64,000 nucleotides of DNA from Agromyces kandeliae (lineage in GTDB: Bacteria; Actinomycetota; Actinomycetes; Actinomycetales; Microbacteriaceae): contig NZ_WKJD01000004.1 in assembly GCF_009674665.1 (NCBI RefSeq), positions 1 through 64,000 on the forward strand. Reading direction: 5' to 3'. A program made the translations under genes and the position numbers. Positions 1 to 10,461 of this stretch are shown here, one piece after another (position 1 is the stretch's first letter; each line of letters opens with the position of its first letter). The notes beneath the pieces are model-generated. The model was not told where the DNA came from, ran no database searches, and was given only the letters and a program-made list of their open reading frames with translations.

Positions 1-1
1 C

Positions 2-211
2 GGTCAGCGTTCGTACGGTTCCCGTGACGGCCGTGGCGGGGAGCGGAAGTACGGTTCGCGGGATGACCGTGGCGGGGAGCGGAAGTATGGTTCGCGGGAT
101 GACCGTGGCGGGGAGCGGAAGTATGGTTCCCGGGACGACCGTGGCGGGGAGCGGAAGTACGGTTCGCGGGATGACCGTGGCGGTCAGCGTTCGTACGGTG
201 CGTCGGATCAC
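2..211 (+). repeat. Tandem 36-bp coding repeats (12-residue units)
   Basis: Five full 36-bp units run back to back (32-67, 68-103, 104-139, 140-175, 176-211), preceded by a partial unit at 2-31. The middle copies differ only at single third-position or conservative bases; the last is degenerate. Each unit starts CGTGGCGGGGAGCGGAAG and encodes an arginine/glycine/aspartate-rich segment. The left end of the array is outside the window. Confidence 0.9.
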
Positions 212-1393
212 CGTGGGGGCCCGCGTTCCGCCGGTTCCCGCGATGATCGCGGAGGGGAGCGGGGATACCGGCCACGCGACGCCGGTGATCGCCGATACGG
301 CTCCCGCGACGATCGTTCCGGCCGCGAGGAGCGCCGGTCCGATCGGCCCGGTGGGTCGCGCGAGCATCGCTCCGGCGGTCGTGTCGCAGGCCGTCCCGCC
401 CAGCGCTCGTCGGACCGCGAGCGTGCCCCGCGTCAGGCCGTGCACGGCGCGGCCGAGCTCGCCGTTCGCCCACGGCACGATGATCCGCCGATCGCCGATC
501 GCATCACGCCGAAGGATCTCGACCGGGCTGCTCGCGCGGAGCTGAAGACCCTCTCCAAGGAGAACGCGGAGACGGTGGCGCGGCACCTCGTCGCGGCATC
601 CGAGGCACTCGAGGACGACCCGATGCTCGCGCACCGGCACGCGCTGTCGGCGTCGCGTCGCGCCGGCCGCGTCGCCGTCGTCCGCGAGACGCTCGCGATC
701 ACCGCGTATGCGACGGGCGACTTCGCGCTCGCACTCCGGGAACTGCGCACCTATCGCCGCATCTCGGGCAACGACGACCAGATCGCGCTCATGGTGGACA
801 GCGAGCGCGGCGTCGGACGCCCCGACCGGGCCCTCGAGCTCGGCAGGTCGGTCGACCGTTCGACGCTGCCGGCCGCCGTGCAGGCCGCACTCGCGATCGC
901 GATGTCGGGGGCCCGCCTCGATCTCGACCAGCCCGACCTGGCGCTCGCGGAGCTCGAGGTGCCGCAGCTCGACCCGGATCGCGCGTTCTCGTACAGCCCC
1001 GCCCTCTTCGCCGCGTATGCGGAGGTCCTCGAGGAACTCGGGCGTTCGACGGATGCCGCGCACTGGCGCGCGCTCTCCGAGCGTGCCGAGGCGGCGCTCG
1101 ATGGCGCGCGTCCCGACTTCATCGAGGTCTTCGAGCTCGAGGTCGAAGAGGAGCTGGTCGCGATCGACGCGAACGAGGCGCGGCCCGAGGGCGACGAGTC
1201 CGCCGTGGCGGACACCGACGGCGCCGGCGCCGACACGGAGGCCGAGGCCGAGTCCGAGCCCCCTGCCGACGCGGATGCCGTTGGCGAGTCCGATCCGGCC
1301 GATGCGATCGAACCCGAGGTGGCCGCGATCCTCGCGGAGACTGCGGACCTCGACGACGAGCAGGGCGGCGGTCCCGACGCCGAGCGCGGATGA
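2..1393 (+). CDS. Helical-repeat (TPR-like) protein with RG-rich repeat N-terminus, 5' partial
   Basis: The frame is open from the left edge and ends in TGA, so the true start lies upstream; a GTG at 440 is internal. About 145 visible N-terminal residues are a disordered, strongly basic region made of near-identical 12-residue units (core GERKYGSRDDRG) that decay into RG/RS-rich sequence. From about residue 155 (ITPKDLDRAARAELK) the protein becomes an alanine-rich helical array typical of tetratricopeptide-type proteins. It closes with a very acidic tail (EAEAESEPPADAD). The stop overlaps the next start (ATGA), so it is coupled to the HAD phosphatase. Function is unknown; the basic repeat region suggests nucleic-acid or polyanion binding, which is inference. 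Confidence 0.8.
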   Translation, partial: GQRSYGSRDGRGGERKYGSRDDRGGERKYGSRDDRGGERKYGSRDDRGGERKYGSRDDRGGQRSYGASDHRGGPRSAGSRDDRGGERGYRPRDAGDRRYGSRDDRSGREERRSDRPGGSREHRSGGRVAGRPAQRSSDRERAPRQAVHGAAELAVRPRHDDPPIADRITPKDLDRAARAELKTLSKENAETVARHLVAASEALEDDPMLAHRHALSASRRAGRVAVVRETLAITAYATGDFALALRELRTYRRISGNDDQIALMVDSERGVGRPDRALELGRSVDRSTLPAAVQAALAIAMSGARLDLDQPDLALAELEVPQLDPDRAFSYSPALFAAYAEVLEELGRSTDAAHWRALSERAEAALDGARPDFIEVFELEVEEELVAIDANEARPEGDESAVADTDGAGADTEAEAESEPPADADAVGESDPADAIEPEVAAILAETADLDDEQGGGPDAERG

Positions 1394-2421
1394 GTCCGCT
1401 CTTCGCATCACGGCGCGCCGCGTCGACCCCGCTCGACGGCGTCGACGCGGTCTTCGCCGACCTCGACGGCGTGGTCTACGCGGGGCCCCACGCGGTCCCG
1501 CACGCGGTCGAGAGCCTGAACGCCGTCGCCGAGTCGCTCCCGGTCGCGTACATCACCAACAACGCCTCGCGCAGCGACGAGCAGGTCGCTGCGCACCTGG
1601 GCTCGCTCGGGCTCTCGCCCGCGGCGCGCGACGTCGTGACCTCGCCGCAGGCGGCGATGCGGCTGCTCGCGGCATCCGTCGCCCCGGGTGCGCTCGTGCT
1701 CGTCGTGGGCGGGGACGGCATCATCACGGAACTCGAACGCGGCGGCTACCGCGTGACGCGCTCCGCGGACGACGCGCCCGATGCGGTCATGCAGGGCTTC
1801 CACCCGGACGTCGGCTGGCGCCAACTCGCCGAGGCCGCGTTCGCGTTGAACGCGCACGGTGGCCCCGGAGAGCCCGGCGGCATCCCCTGGATCGCGACGA
1901 ACATGGACTGGACGATCCCGGTCGAGCGCGGCATCGCACCCGGCAACGGCACGCTCGTGTCCGCGGTGCACACGGCCGCCGGCCGATTCCCGGAGGTCGC
2001 CGGCAAGCCCGAGACGCCGATCTTCGACGAGGCGCGCGAGCGGTTCGGCGCGGAGCGCCCGCTCATGATCGGCGACCGTCTCGACACCGACATCCGCGGC
2101 GCGAACCGGGCCGGCATCGCCTCGCTCGTCGTGCTCACCGGCATCGACCGTGCGAAGCAGGTGCTGGCAGCGGATGCCGCGAGCAGGCCGGACTACATCG
2201 TCGCCGATCTCCGCCAGCTCCACGAGCCCTACCCGGAGGTCGAACGCCGCCGTGGCGGCGTGCGCGTCCGCGGGGCGGAGGTGCGGGTCGACGGGCGGCG
2301 CGTCGTGATCGAGCGCGATGGCGACGACCCGCTCGACCTCCTGCGCGCCGCGTGCGCGGCGATCTGGGAGAGCGGGACGGCGATCCATGCACTCGACGTT
2401 CCGGAGCGGCTCTACCGCTGA
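1390..2421 (+). CDS. HAD-IIA family sugar/nucleotide phosphatase (NagD-like)
   Basis: A 343-residue haloacid-dehalogenase phosphatase. HAD motif I is seen as DLDGVVYAG near residue 27, with DxDG instead of DxDxT as is usual in the NagD/PGP subfamily. The threonine/asparagine loop YITNNASR (motif II region) is near residue 53, and motif IV is GDRLDTDIRGANRAG near residue 228. The C-terminal ~60 residues are an extra tail. It should dephosphorylate a small phospho-metabolite in the cytoplasm; the substrate cannot be read from sequence. It overlaps the upstream repeat protein by 4 nt and is followed by a small gene and tlyA. Confidence 0.9.
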   Translation: MSPLFASRRAASTPLDGVDAVFADLDGVVYAGPHAVPHAVESLNAVAESLPVAYITNNASRSDEQVAAHLGSLGLSPAARDVVTSPQAAMRLLAASVAPGALVLVVGGDGIITELERGGYRVTRSADDAPDAVMQGFHPDVGWRQLAEAAFALNAHGGPGEPGGIPWIATNMDWTIPVERGIAPGNGTLVSAVHTAAGRFPEVAGKPETPIFDEARERFGAERPLMIGDRLDTDIRGANRAGIASLVVLTGIDRAKQVLAADAASRPDYIVADLRQLHEPYPEVERRRGGVRVRGAEVRVDGRRVVIERDGDDPLDLLRAACAAIWESGTAIHALDVPERLYR

Positions 2422-2504
2422 CCGGGGCGATCGCCGGGCCCGTGGTGCGCGCTGTGCGCGTGGGGCCGGCCTCGTCGACGGTGGCACCCGGTAGCGTGGA
2501 CGTC

Positions 2505-2693
2505 GTGAGCACAGGAGACTTCGACCCTGACGACCCGGTGGAGGCGCCGGAGGACCTCGCGGTCGCGGCCGCCGATGCGCTCTCGTCGATCGAGGCGTCG
2601 CCGCTGGAGGAGCGCGCGGCCGGGTTCGACGCGATGGCGGAGCAGCTCCGGCGCGAGCTCGAGCGATCCGACCCCGCCCGTTCCACGAGCTGA
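2505..2693 (+). CDS. Small acidic helical protein (62 aa), unknown function
   Basis: This short GTG-started frame (VSTGDFDPDD...) lies 3 bp before tlyA. A -10-like hexamer TAGCGT at 2492-2497 sits 7 bp before the GTG, fitting leaderless transcription, and is the main reason for this start; an in-frame GTG at 2496 is less likely. The protein is acidic and mostly predicted helical, with a C-terminal amphipathic stretch (FDAMAEQLRRELERS). The steady codon use and position in the operon suggest a real gene. I recognise no family. Confidence 0.6.
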   Translation: MSTGDFDPDDPVEAPEDLAVAAADALSSIEASPLEERAAGFDAMAEQLRRELERSDPARSTS

Positions 2694-2696
2694 TCG

Positions 2697-3506
2697 GTGT
2701 CGACGCAGCGACTCGACGCGGCGCTCGCGGCGCGAGGACTCGCGCGCTCGCGAACGCACGCGGCCACCCTGATCGCCGACGGCGCGGTGCGCGTCGACGG
2801 GCAGCCGGTCACGAAGTCCGCGCACCGCGTCGCGGCCGACGCCGTCATCGAGGTGGCCGCCGCGGACCACTACGTCAGCCGTGCCGCGCACAAGCTCATC
2901 GCCGCACTCGACGCCTTCGGCGTGGACCCCGGGGGTCGGGTCGTCCTCGACGCGGGGGCCTCCACGGGCGGGTTCACGCAGGTGCTGCTCGAGCGGGGCG
3001 CCGCGACGGTGCTCGCGGTCGATGTCGGGCACGGCCAGCTCGCGCCGGAACTGCACGGCCTCCCCGGCCTGGTGCCGGTGGAGGGATGCAACGTGCGCCA
3101 CCTCGACGCGGCGACGCTCGCGCGCCTGACCGGTGTCGACGAGCGGCCCTCGCTGGTGACGGCCGACCTGTCGTTCATCTCGCTCACGACCGTGCTTCCC
3201 GCGCTGCATGCGACGGCGGCGTCCGACGCGGAGTTCGTGCTGCTCGTCAAGCCGCAGTTCGAGGTGGGGCGCAGCGGCACGCGCGAGGGTGTCGTACGCG
3301 ATCCTGCAGCCCGCGGCGACGCGGTCATGAACGTGCTGTGGGCGGCACACGACCTCGGGCTGCGCACGGCGGGCGTCCTGTCCTCCCCGATCGCCGGAAC
3401 GCACGGCAATCGCGAGGTCGTGGTCCTGCTCAGTCCGACGCGGGGTGCCGATCCGTCAGAATGGACCAGTCAGGTCCGAGCAGCGACGGGAGGCGTCACG
3501 GCGTGA
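2697..3506 (+). CDS. tlyA: TlyA family rRNA (cytidine-2'-O)-methyltransferase
   Basis: 269 residues. An N-terminal S4 RNA-binding domain (RLDAALAARGLARSRTHA, about 1-60) is followed by a FtsJ/RrmJ-type Rossmann methyltransferase domain. The SAM-binding glycine motif is VLDAGASTGGFTQVLL (about 82-97), followed by VTADLSFISL and the VKPQFEVGR motif near residue 185. In mycobacteria TlyA 2'-O-methylates 16S and 23S rRNA cytidines, which affects capreomycin sensitivity. Here it heads the tlyA-nadK-recN string common in actinobacteria, and its stop overlaps the nadK start. Confidence 0.93.
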   Translation: MSTQRLDAALAARGLARSRTHAATLIADGAVRVDGQPVTKSAHRVAADAVIEVAAADHYVSRAAHKLIAALDAFGVDPGGRVVLDAGASTGGFTQVLLERGAATVLAVDVGHGQLAPELHGLPGLVPVEGCNVRHLDAATLARLTGVDERPSLVTADLSFISLTTVLPALHATAASDAEFVLLVKPQFEVGRSGTREGVVRDPAARGDAVMNVLWAAHDLGLRTAGVLSSPIAGTHGNREVVVLLSPTRGADPSEWTSQVRAATGGVTA

Positions 3507-4417
3507 GCGATGCGCGGTACTTCCTCGTGGTCTCCCACACCGGTCGGTCGTCGGCCCTCGAAGCGACCGCAGACGTGTGCGGGCAGTTGGCCGCAGCCGG
3601 AGCGGTGCCGGTCGTCGCTGCGGAGCAGTGGCACGACGTCATGACGGCGCTGCCCGAACTCGAGGGCGTGGTCAAGCGGTTCGAGGAGGTCTCGCCGAAG
3701 CACATCGAGCTCGTCATCGTCCTCGGCGGCGACGGCACGATCCTCAGGGCTGCTGAACTCACCCGCGAGCACCCGGTCCCGCTGCTCGGGGTCAACCTCG
3801 GCCACGTCGGCTTCCTCGCCGAGAGCGAACGCGACGACCTCGGCTACACCGTCGGCCGCGCGCTCGCGCGCGACTACACGGTCGAGGAGCGCATGACGCT
3901 CTCGGTGCGCGCGAAGGTCGGCGAAGAAGTCGTGTACGAGGGCTGGGCGCTGAACGAGGCGACCATCGAGAAGGCCGAACGCGAGCGCATGCTCGAGGTG
4001 GTGATCGAGGTCGACCGTCGACCGCTCTCGTCGTTCGGGTGCGATGGTGTCGTGATGTCGACCCCGACCGGATCGACGGCCTATTCCTTCTCGGCCGGAG
4101 GTCCGGTCGTGTGGCCGGCGGTCGAGGCGCTGCTGCTCGTGCCGCTGAGCGCCCACGCGTTGTTCGCGCGTCCGCTCGTCGTCGGCCCGGATTCGTCGCT
4201 CGCCGTCGAGGTGCTCCAACGGGCCGAGGCCGCGGCGGTGATCTGGTGCGACGGCCGCCGGATGTTCGAGCTGCCGCCCGGTGCGCGCGTCGTCGTCCGC
4301 CGATCCGCGGTGCCCGTGCGGCTCGCACGACTGCACCAGGCGCCGTTCACCGATCGGCTCGTGAACAAGTTCCAGCTGCCCGTCACGGGATGGAGGGGGC
4401 CGGTCGCCGGTGATTGA
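3503..4417 (+). CDS. nadK: NAD kinase
   Basis: 304 residues phosphorylating NAD to NADP with ATP in the cytoplasm. The diagnostic GGDGTILRAAE motif is near residue 76. NLGHVGFLAE follows, then the substrate-binding loop DGVVMSTPTGSTAYSFSAGGP near 185. The start chosen is the GTG overlapping the tlyA stop (GTGA), because a good ribosome-binding site (GGGAGG at 3489-3494) lies 8-9 nt upstream and the protein length then matches the family. The frame is open further upstream but that part is antisense-like and unlikely to be translated. The 3' end overlaps recN by 8 nt. Confidence 0.95.
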   Translation: MSDARYFLVVSHTGRSSALEATADVCGQLAAAGAVPVVAAEQWHDVMTALPELEGVVKRFEEVSPKHIELVIVLGGDGTILRAAELTREHPVPLLGVNLGHVGFLAESERDDLGYTVGRALARDYTVEERMTLSVRAKVGEEVVYEGWALNEATIEKAERERMLEVVIEVDRRPLSSFGCDGVVMSTPTGSTAYSFSAGGPVVWPAVEALLLVPLSAHALFARPLVVGPDSSLAVEVLQRAEAAAVIWCDGRRMFELPPGARVVVRRSAVPVRLARLHQAPFTDRLVNKFQLPVTGWRGPVAGD

Positions 4418-6107
4418 GGAACTCGCAATCCGCGACCTCGGCGTGATCGCCGAGGCCACGCTGCCGCTCGGCCCCGGCTTCACGGCGGTCACCGGCGAGA
4501 CCGGCGCGGGCAAGACCATGGTCGTCACTGCGCTCGGACTCCTGCTCGGCGCGCGCTCCGACGCGGGCACGGTCCGCTCGGGCGCGAAGCAGGCGTGGGT
4601 CGAGGGCCGCTGGTTGCTCGCCGACCCCGAGCCCGTCGCGGAGCGCGTCGCCGACGCGGGCGGCGAGATCGACGCCGGCGAACTGCTGCTCGGCCGCTCG
4701 GTGTCCGCAGAGGGCCGCAGTCGCGCGATCGTCGGCGGGCGGAGCGCCCCGGTCGGCGTGCTCGCCGAATTGGCGGACCACCTCGTCGTCGTCCACGGCC
4801 AGGCCGACCAGCAACGACTCCGTTCGGCGACCGCGCAGCGGGAGGCGCTCGATCGGTTCGGCGGGCCCGAGCTCGCCGACGCGCAGGCCGCGTACCGCGA
4901 CGCCTATCGCGACTGGCGTACCGGGGCCGATGAGCTCCGTTCGCTCCGCGAGCACCACGACGAGCGGCTCCGTGAGGCGGAGGAGCTCCGGCTCGCGCTC
5001 GACGAGCTCGAGACCGCCGACCCCCAGCCCGGCGAGGATGGCGCGCTGCAGGAGCGCGCCGAGCGGCTCACCAACCTCGAGGACCTGCGGCTGGCCGCGG
5101 CCCAGGCACGGGAACTCATCTCGGCCGAGGTCGCCGGCGACGACACGCCGGATGCCATCACCCTCGTCGAGTCCGCGCGCCGCCACGTCGACCGGGTGGT
5201 CGCGCACGACCCGGCACTGGCGCCGATCGCCGAGGCCGTCGCGAGCGCCGGCTTCGCCCTTGCGGACGCCGCGACCGAGCTCTCGGGGTACCTCGCCGGG
5301 CTCGATGCGGATGGCGCGGCCGAGCTCGAGGCGGTGCAGGAGCGCCGCGCGATCCTCGCGACCCTCGCGCGCCGGCACGGCACGCTCGACCAGGCCATCG
5401 CCTTCCGACACGACGGCGGGCTGCGCCTCGTCGAACTCGATGGCGACGACGACCGGATCGAGACGCTGGAGCGAGACGTCGAGCAGCGCGCCGCCGAGGT
5501 CGACGAACTCGCCGCCCGGATCAGTGCGCTGCGCGCGGACGCGGCATCCCGTCTCGCCGCCGAGGTCACGGCGGAACTCGGCGCGCTGGCCATGCCCGAC
5601 GCCGAGCTCACCGTGACGGTCGAGCCGCTCGACGAGCCGACGTCGCACGGCCGGGACCAGGTCTCGATCCTGCTGCGTCCCCACCCGGGCACCGAGCCGA
5701 GGCCCGTCGCCAAGGGCGCATCGGGCGGCGAGCTCTCCCGGGTGATGCTCGCGATCGAGGTCGTCATCGCCGGCGCCGATCCCGTGCCGACGTTCGTCTT
5801 CGACGAGGTCGATGCAGGTGTCGGCGGTGCCGCCGCGATCGAGATCGGCCGCCGTCTCGCCCGCCTCGCGGAGCGTTCGCAGGTCATCGTCGTCACGCAC
5901 CTCGCGCAGGTCGCCGCGTTCGCATCGAACCACCTCAGCGTCGTGAAGGGCACCGACGGTCGCGTCACCGCGTCGAGCGTGCGACAGCTCGACGGCGCCG
6001 AGCGCGAGGCGGAGATGGCACGACTGCTCTCGGGGCTCGCCGACTCCGCGTCAGGGCTCGCGCATGCGCGCGAGCTCCTCGAGATCGCCGACGCCGACGC
6101 GGCCTGA
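4410..6107 (+). CDS. recN: DNA repair protein RecN
   Basis: 565-residue SMC-like ATPase that acts on double-strand breaks. The Walker A motif GETGAGKTMVV is at about residues 29-39. A central alpha-helical/coiled-coil region spans about 150-370. The ABC signature ASGGELSRVMLAIE is near 437, Walker B VFDEVDAGVGG near 465 and the H-loop VIVVTHLAQVAAFA near 492. Length is typical. Start is the GTG 8 nt inside nadK, indicating translational coupling. No LexA-type box is obvious nearby, but damage control could act at the operon promoter. Confidence 0.96.
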   Translation: MIEELAIRDLGVIAEATLPLGPGFTAVTGETGAGKTMVVTALGLLLGARSDAGTVRSGAKQAWVEGRWLLADPEPVAERVADAGGEIDAGELLLGRSVSAEGRSRAIVGGRSAPVGVLAELADHLVVVHGQADQQRLRSATAQREALDRFGGPELADAQAAYRDAYRDWRTGADELRSLREHHDERLREAEELRLALDELETADPQPGEDGALQERAERLTNLEDLRLAAAQARELISAEVAGDDTPDAITLVESARRHVDRVVAHDPALAPIAEAVASAGFALADAATELSGYLAGLDADGAAELEAVQERRAILATLARRHGTLDQAIAFRHDGGLRLVELDGDDDRIETLERDVEQRAAEVDELAARISALRADAASRLAAEVTAELGALAMPDAELTVTVEPLDEPTSHGRDQVSILLRPHPGTEPRPVAKGASGGELSRVMLAIEVVIAGADPVPTFVFDEVDAGVGGAAAIEIGRRLARLAERSQVIVVTHLAQVAAFASNHLSVVKGTDGRVTASSVRQLDGAEREAEMARLLSGLADSASGLAHARELLEIADADAA

Positions 6108-6147
6108 CCGGCGACACGCCCGGACGATCGGGGTCCTCCGGCCGTGA

Positions 6148-7950
<1,803 letters not shown>

Positions 7951-7951
7951 C

Positions 7952-8626
7952 ATGACGCGCGAGGTCGGCGGGCCGGTGGAGCCGATCGCCGACCTGCCCG
8001 TCGACGAGTACGTCGACCTGCCGATCCTCGAACGCGAGACCGTGTTCGAGGGTCGGATCTGGGACGTGCGGCGCGACACGCTCGAGTACGGCCCGGACGC
8101 GACCCGCATCGTCCGCGAGTACGTGGCGCACCCCGGTGCGGTCGCGATCCTCGCACTCGACGACGAGGACCGCGTCCTGCTCATCAAGCAGTACCGCCAG
8201 CCCGTCCGTGCGCGCGACTGGGAGATCCCGGCGGGCCTGCTCGACATCGCGCACGAACCGCCGCTCGAGGCGGCCAGGCGCGAACTGGCCGAGGAGGCCG
8301 ACCTCGTGGCGTCGGACTGGGCCGTGCTCGCGGACTACTTCACGACGCCGGGCGGCAGCGACGAGGCCATCCGCATCTTCCTGGCCCGCGGCCTCGCGGC
8401 GGCACCCGAGGCGCACGCTCGCGAGGACGAGGAGGCCGACATGGAGGTGCGATGGGTCGGACTCGACGACTGCGTCGACGCCGTCCTCGCACGTCGCGTC
8501 GGCAACCCGTCATTCACCGTCGGCGTCCTCGCGGCCGTGGCCGCGCGGTCTCGGGGCTGGGCGACGCTCGCACCCGCCGACGCACCGTGGCCCGCGCACC
8601 CGAACCGCAGGCCGGCCGCCGGGTGA
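7952..8626 (+). CDS. NUDIX hydrolase, ADP-ribose pyrophosphatase type
   Basis: 224 residues. The NUDIX box is seen as the span from GLLDIAHEPPLEAARREL into AEEADL (about 92-115), with the required glutamates. The upstream hydrophobic core AVAILALDDEDRVLLIKQYRQP and EIPAGLLD are characteristic of the ADP-ribose pyrophosphatase (NudF/MutT-like) group, which splits ADP-ribose into AMP and ribose 5-phosphate. It starts at an ATG 1 nt after the pyrG stop and overlaps the xerD start, the usual actinobacterial pyrG-nudix-xerD order. Confidence 0.9.
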   Translation: MTREVGGPVEPIADLPVDEYVDLPILERETVFEGRIWDVRRDTLEYGPDATRIVREYVAHPGAVAILALDDEDRVLLIKQYRQPVRARDWEIPAGLLDIAHEPPLEAARRELAEEADLVASDWAVLADYFTTPGGSDEAIRIFLARGLAAAPEAHAREDEEADMEVRWVGLDDCVDAVLARRVGNPSFTVGVLAAVAARSRGWATLAPADAPWPAHPNRRPAAG

Positions 8627-9528
8627 GCTCGCGCGCGGTCGACGACTACCTGCGCCACCTCACGGTGGAGCGAGGACTCGCGCGCAACAGCCTGACCTCG
8701 TACCGGCGCGACCTCGCGACCTACGCCGACTGGCTGGAGCACGCGGGCATCGCCGGGCCGGAGGCCGCCGCGGAGGCCGACCTGACGGCGTTCGTCCGCT
8801 ACCTCGGCTCCGAACGGGAACCCGCCCTCGCGGTCTCGTCGATCGCGCGCGTGCTCTCCGCGGTGCGCGGCCTGCACCGCTTCCTCGCCGAGGAGGGGCG
8901 CGCGCCGACCGACCCCGCGAAGGACCTCCGTCCGCCGAAGCTGCCGATGCGGCTGCCCAAGGCGATCCCGGTCGAAGAGGTCGCCGCGATCATCGAGGCG
9001 GCGCGCGTCGGGGACGAGGTCACCGCACTGCGGGACGTCGCCCTGCTCGAGATGCTCTACGCGACGGGCGCGCGCGTCTCAGAGGCGACCGCGCTCAACG
9101 TCGACGACCTCGTCGACGAGGAGGTCGTGCGCCTCTTCGGCAAGGGCGGAACCGAACGCATCGTGCCCGTCGGCAGCTTCGCGCGTGCCGCGCTCGACGC
9201 CTACCTCGTGCGGTCCCGCCCCGTGCTCTCGGCGCGGGGGAGTGCGACGCCCGCGCTGTTCCTCGGCGTCCGCGGCCGGCGGATGTCGCGCCAGGCCGTC
9301 TGGCAGGTGCTGCAGGATGCCGCGGAGCGGGCCGGGGTCGGGGCATCCGTCTCGCCGCACACGCTGCGCCACTCGTTCGCGACCCACCTGCTCGCGGGCG
9401 GCGCCGACGTGCGCGTCGTCCAGGAGCTCCTCGGGCACGCCTCCGTGTCCACGACCCAGATCTACACGCTGGTCACGGCCGATACACTCCGGGAGATGTA
9501 CACGGTCGCCCACCCCCGTGCTCGTTAG
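8623..9528 (+). CDS. xerD: Site-specific tyrosine recombinase XerD
   Basis: 301 residues. A SAM-like core-binding domain (YLRHLTVERGLARNSLTSYRRD, about 7-85) precedes the catalytic domain with all expected residues: Arg in YATGARVSEA, Lys in GKGGTER, HTLRHSFATHLL, the second His in LGHASVSTTQ, and the nucleophile Tyr in IYTLVT. It would resolve chromosome dimers at dif with XerC. The GTG overlapping the NUDIX stop is preferred; an in-frame GTG at 8590 would add 11 residues. Its neighbours parA/scpA/scpB also serve chromosome segregation. Confidence 0.94.
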   Translation: MSSRAVDDYLRHLTVERGLARNSLTSYRRDLATYADWLEHAGIAGPEAAAEADLTAFVRYLGSEREPALAVSSIARVLSAVRGLHRFLAEEGRAPTDPAKDLRPPKLPMRLPKAIPVEEVAAIIEAARVGDEVTALRDVALLEMLYATGARVSEATALNVDDLVDEEVVRLFGKGGTERIVPVGSFARAALDAYLVRSRPVLSARGSATPALFLGVRGRRMSRQAVWQVLQDAAERAGVGASVSPHTLRHSFATHLLAGGADVRVVQELLGHASVSTTQIYTLVTADTLREMYTVAHPRAR

Positions 9529-9573
9529 AATCGACCAAGCATTCCGGAATCGACGGGGAGAGAGAGCCGCACC

Positions 9574-10461
9574 GTGACCTACGAACACGACCCGGCGGAC
9601 GGCACCGCCACGCTGGAGTCGTCGGACCTGGGTCCCACCGGCCGCCCCGCTCGCGAGTTCCCGGAACCCGCGCCGCTCCGATCGCACGGACCGGCCAGGA
9701 TCATCGCGCTCTGCAACCAGAAGGGCGGCGTCGGCAAGACCACGACGACGATCAACCTCGGCGCAGCCCTCGCCGACTACGGCCGCCGCGTGCTCGCGGT
9801 CGACTTCGACCCGCAGGGTGCGCTCTCGGCGGGGCTCGGGGTGCCGACGCACGACGTCCCGACGATCTACGACCTGCTGCTGAGCCGCAACGTGGCGCCG
9901 GTCGACGCGATCCAGCGCACCGGCGTCGAGGGGCTCGACGTGATCCCGGCGAACATCGACCTCTCCGCGGCCGAGGTGCACCTCGTGACCGAGGTCGCCC
10001 GCGAGCAGATCCTCGCGGGCGTGCTTCGCAAGGTGTCGGCCGACTACGACGTCATCCTGATCGATTGCCAGCCCTCGCTCGGCCTGCTCACGGTGAACGC
10101 CCTCACGGCGAGCCACGGCGTGGTCATCCCGCTCGAGTGCGAGTACTTCGCGCTGCGCGGGGTCGCGCTGCTCATCGAGACGATCGACAAGGTGCGCGAC
10201 CGGCTGAACCCCGCCATCACGCTCGACGGGATCCTCGCGACCATGTACGACGCCCGGACGCTGCACTCGCGCGAGGTGCTCGAGCGCGTCGTCGACGCCT
10301 TCGACGAGAAGGTGCTCGAGACCGTGATCACGCGCACCGTGAAGTTCCCGGATGCCACGGTCGCCGCGACGCCGATCACCGAGTTCGCGCCCGAGCATCC
10401 CGCCTCGCGGGCGTACCGTCAGCTCGCGAGGGAGCTGGTCGACCGTGGCGCGGTCGCCTGA
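9574..10461 (+). CDS. ParA family ATPase (chromosome segregation, scpAB-linked)
   Basis: 295 residues. After a 35-residue low-complexity N-terminus comes the deviant Walker A motif CNQKGGVGKTTTTINLG (about 48-64), then VDFDPQGALSAGLG (Walker A') and IDCQPSLGLLTVNAL (Walker B). This Soj/ParA-like ATPase sits directly before scpA-scpB without parB, as in many actinobacteria. It has its own GGGGAGAGAG ribosome-binding site (9554-9563) and a possible TAGAAT -10 at 9526-9531. It is likely a nucleoid-binding ATPase linked to SMC-ScpAB function; a direct role is inference. Confidence 0.9.
   Translation: MTYEHDPADGTATLESSDLGPTGRPAREFPEPAPLRSHGPARIIALCNQKGGVGKTTTTINLGAALADYGRRVLAVDFDPQGALSAGLGVPTHDVPTIYDLLLSRNVAPVDAIQRTGVEGLDVIPANIDLSAAEVHLVTEVAREQILAGVLRKVSADYDVILIDCQPSLGLLTVNALTASHGVVIPLECEYFALRGVALLIETIDKVRDRLNPAITLDGILATMYDARTLHSREVLERVVDAFDEKVLETVITRTVKFPDATVAATPITEFAPEHPASRAYRQLARELVDRGAVA

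Noticed and set aside
2..211. CRISPR array made of 36-bp repeats
   Set aside because: The units are contiguous without unique spacers, in frame, and encode a continuous protein repeat.
440..1393. GTG at 440 as the start of the helical-repeat protein
   Set aside because: The same frame is open to the left edge with obvious repeat coding, so this is an internal codon.
708..2693. A 661-codon frame overlapping the repeat protein and the HAD gene
   Set aside because: Low-complexity Arg/Pro/Ser antisense-like translation; only its last 62 codons look like a gene.
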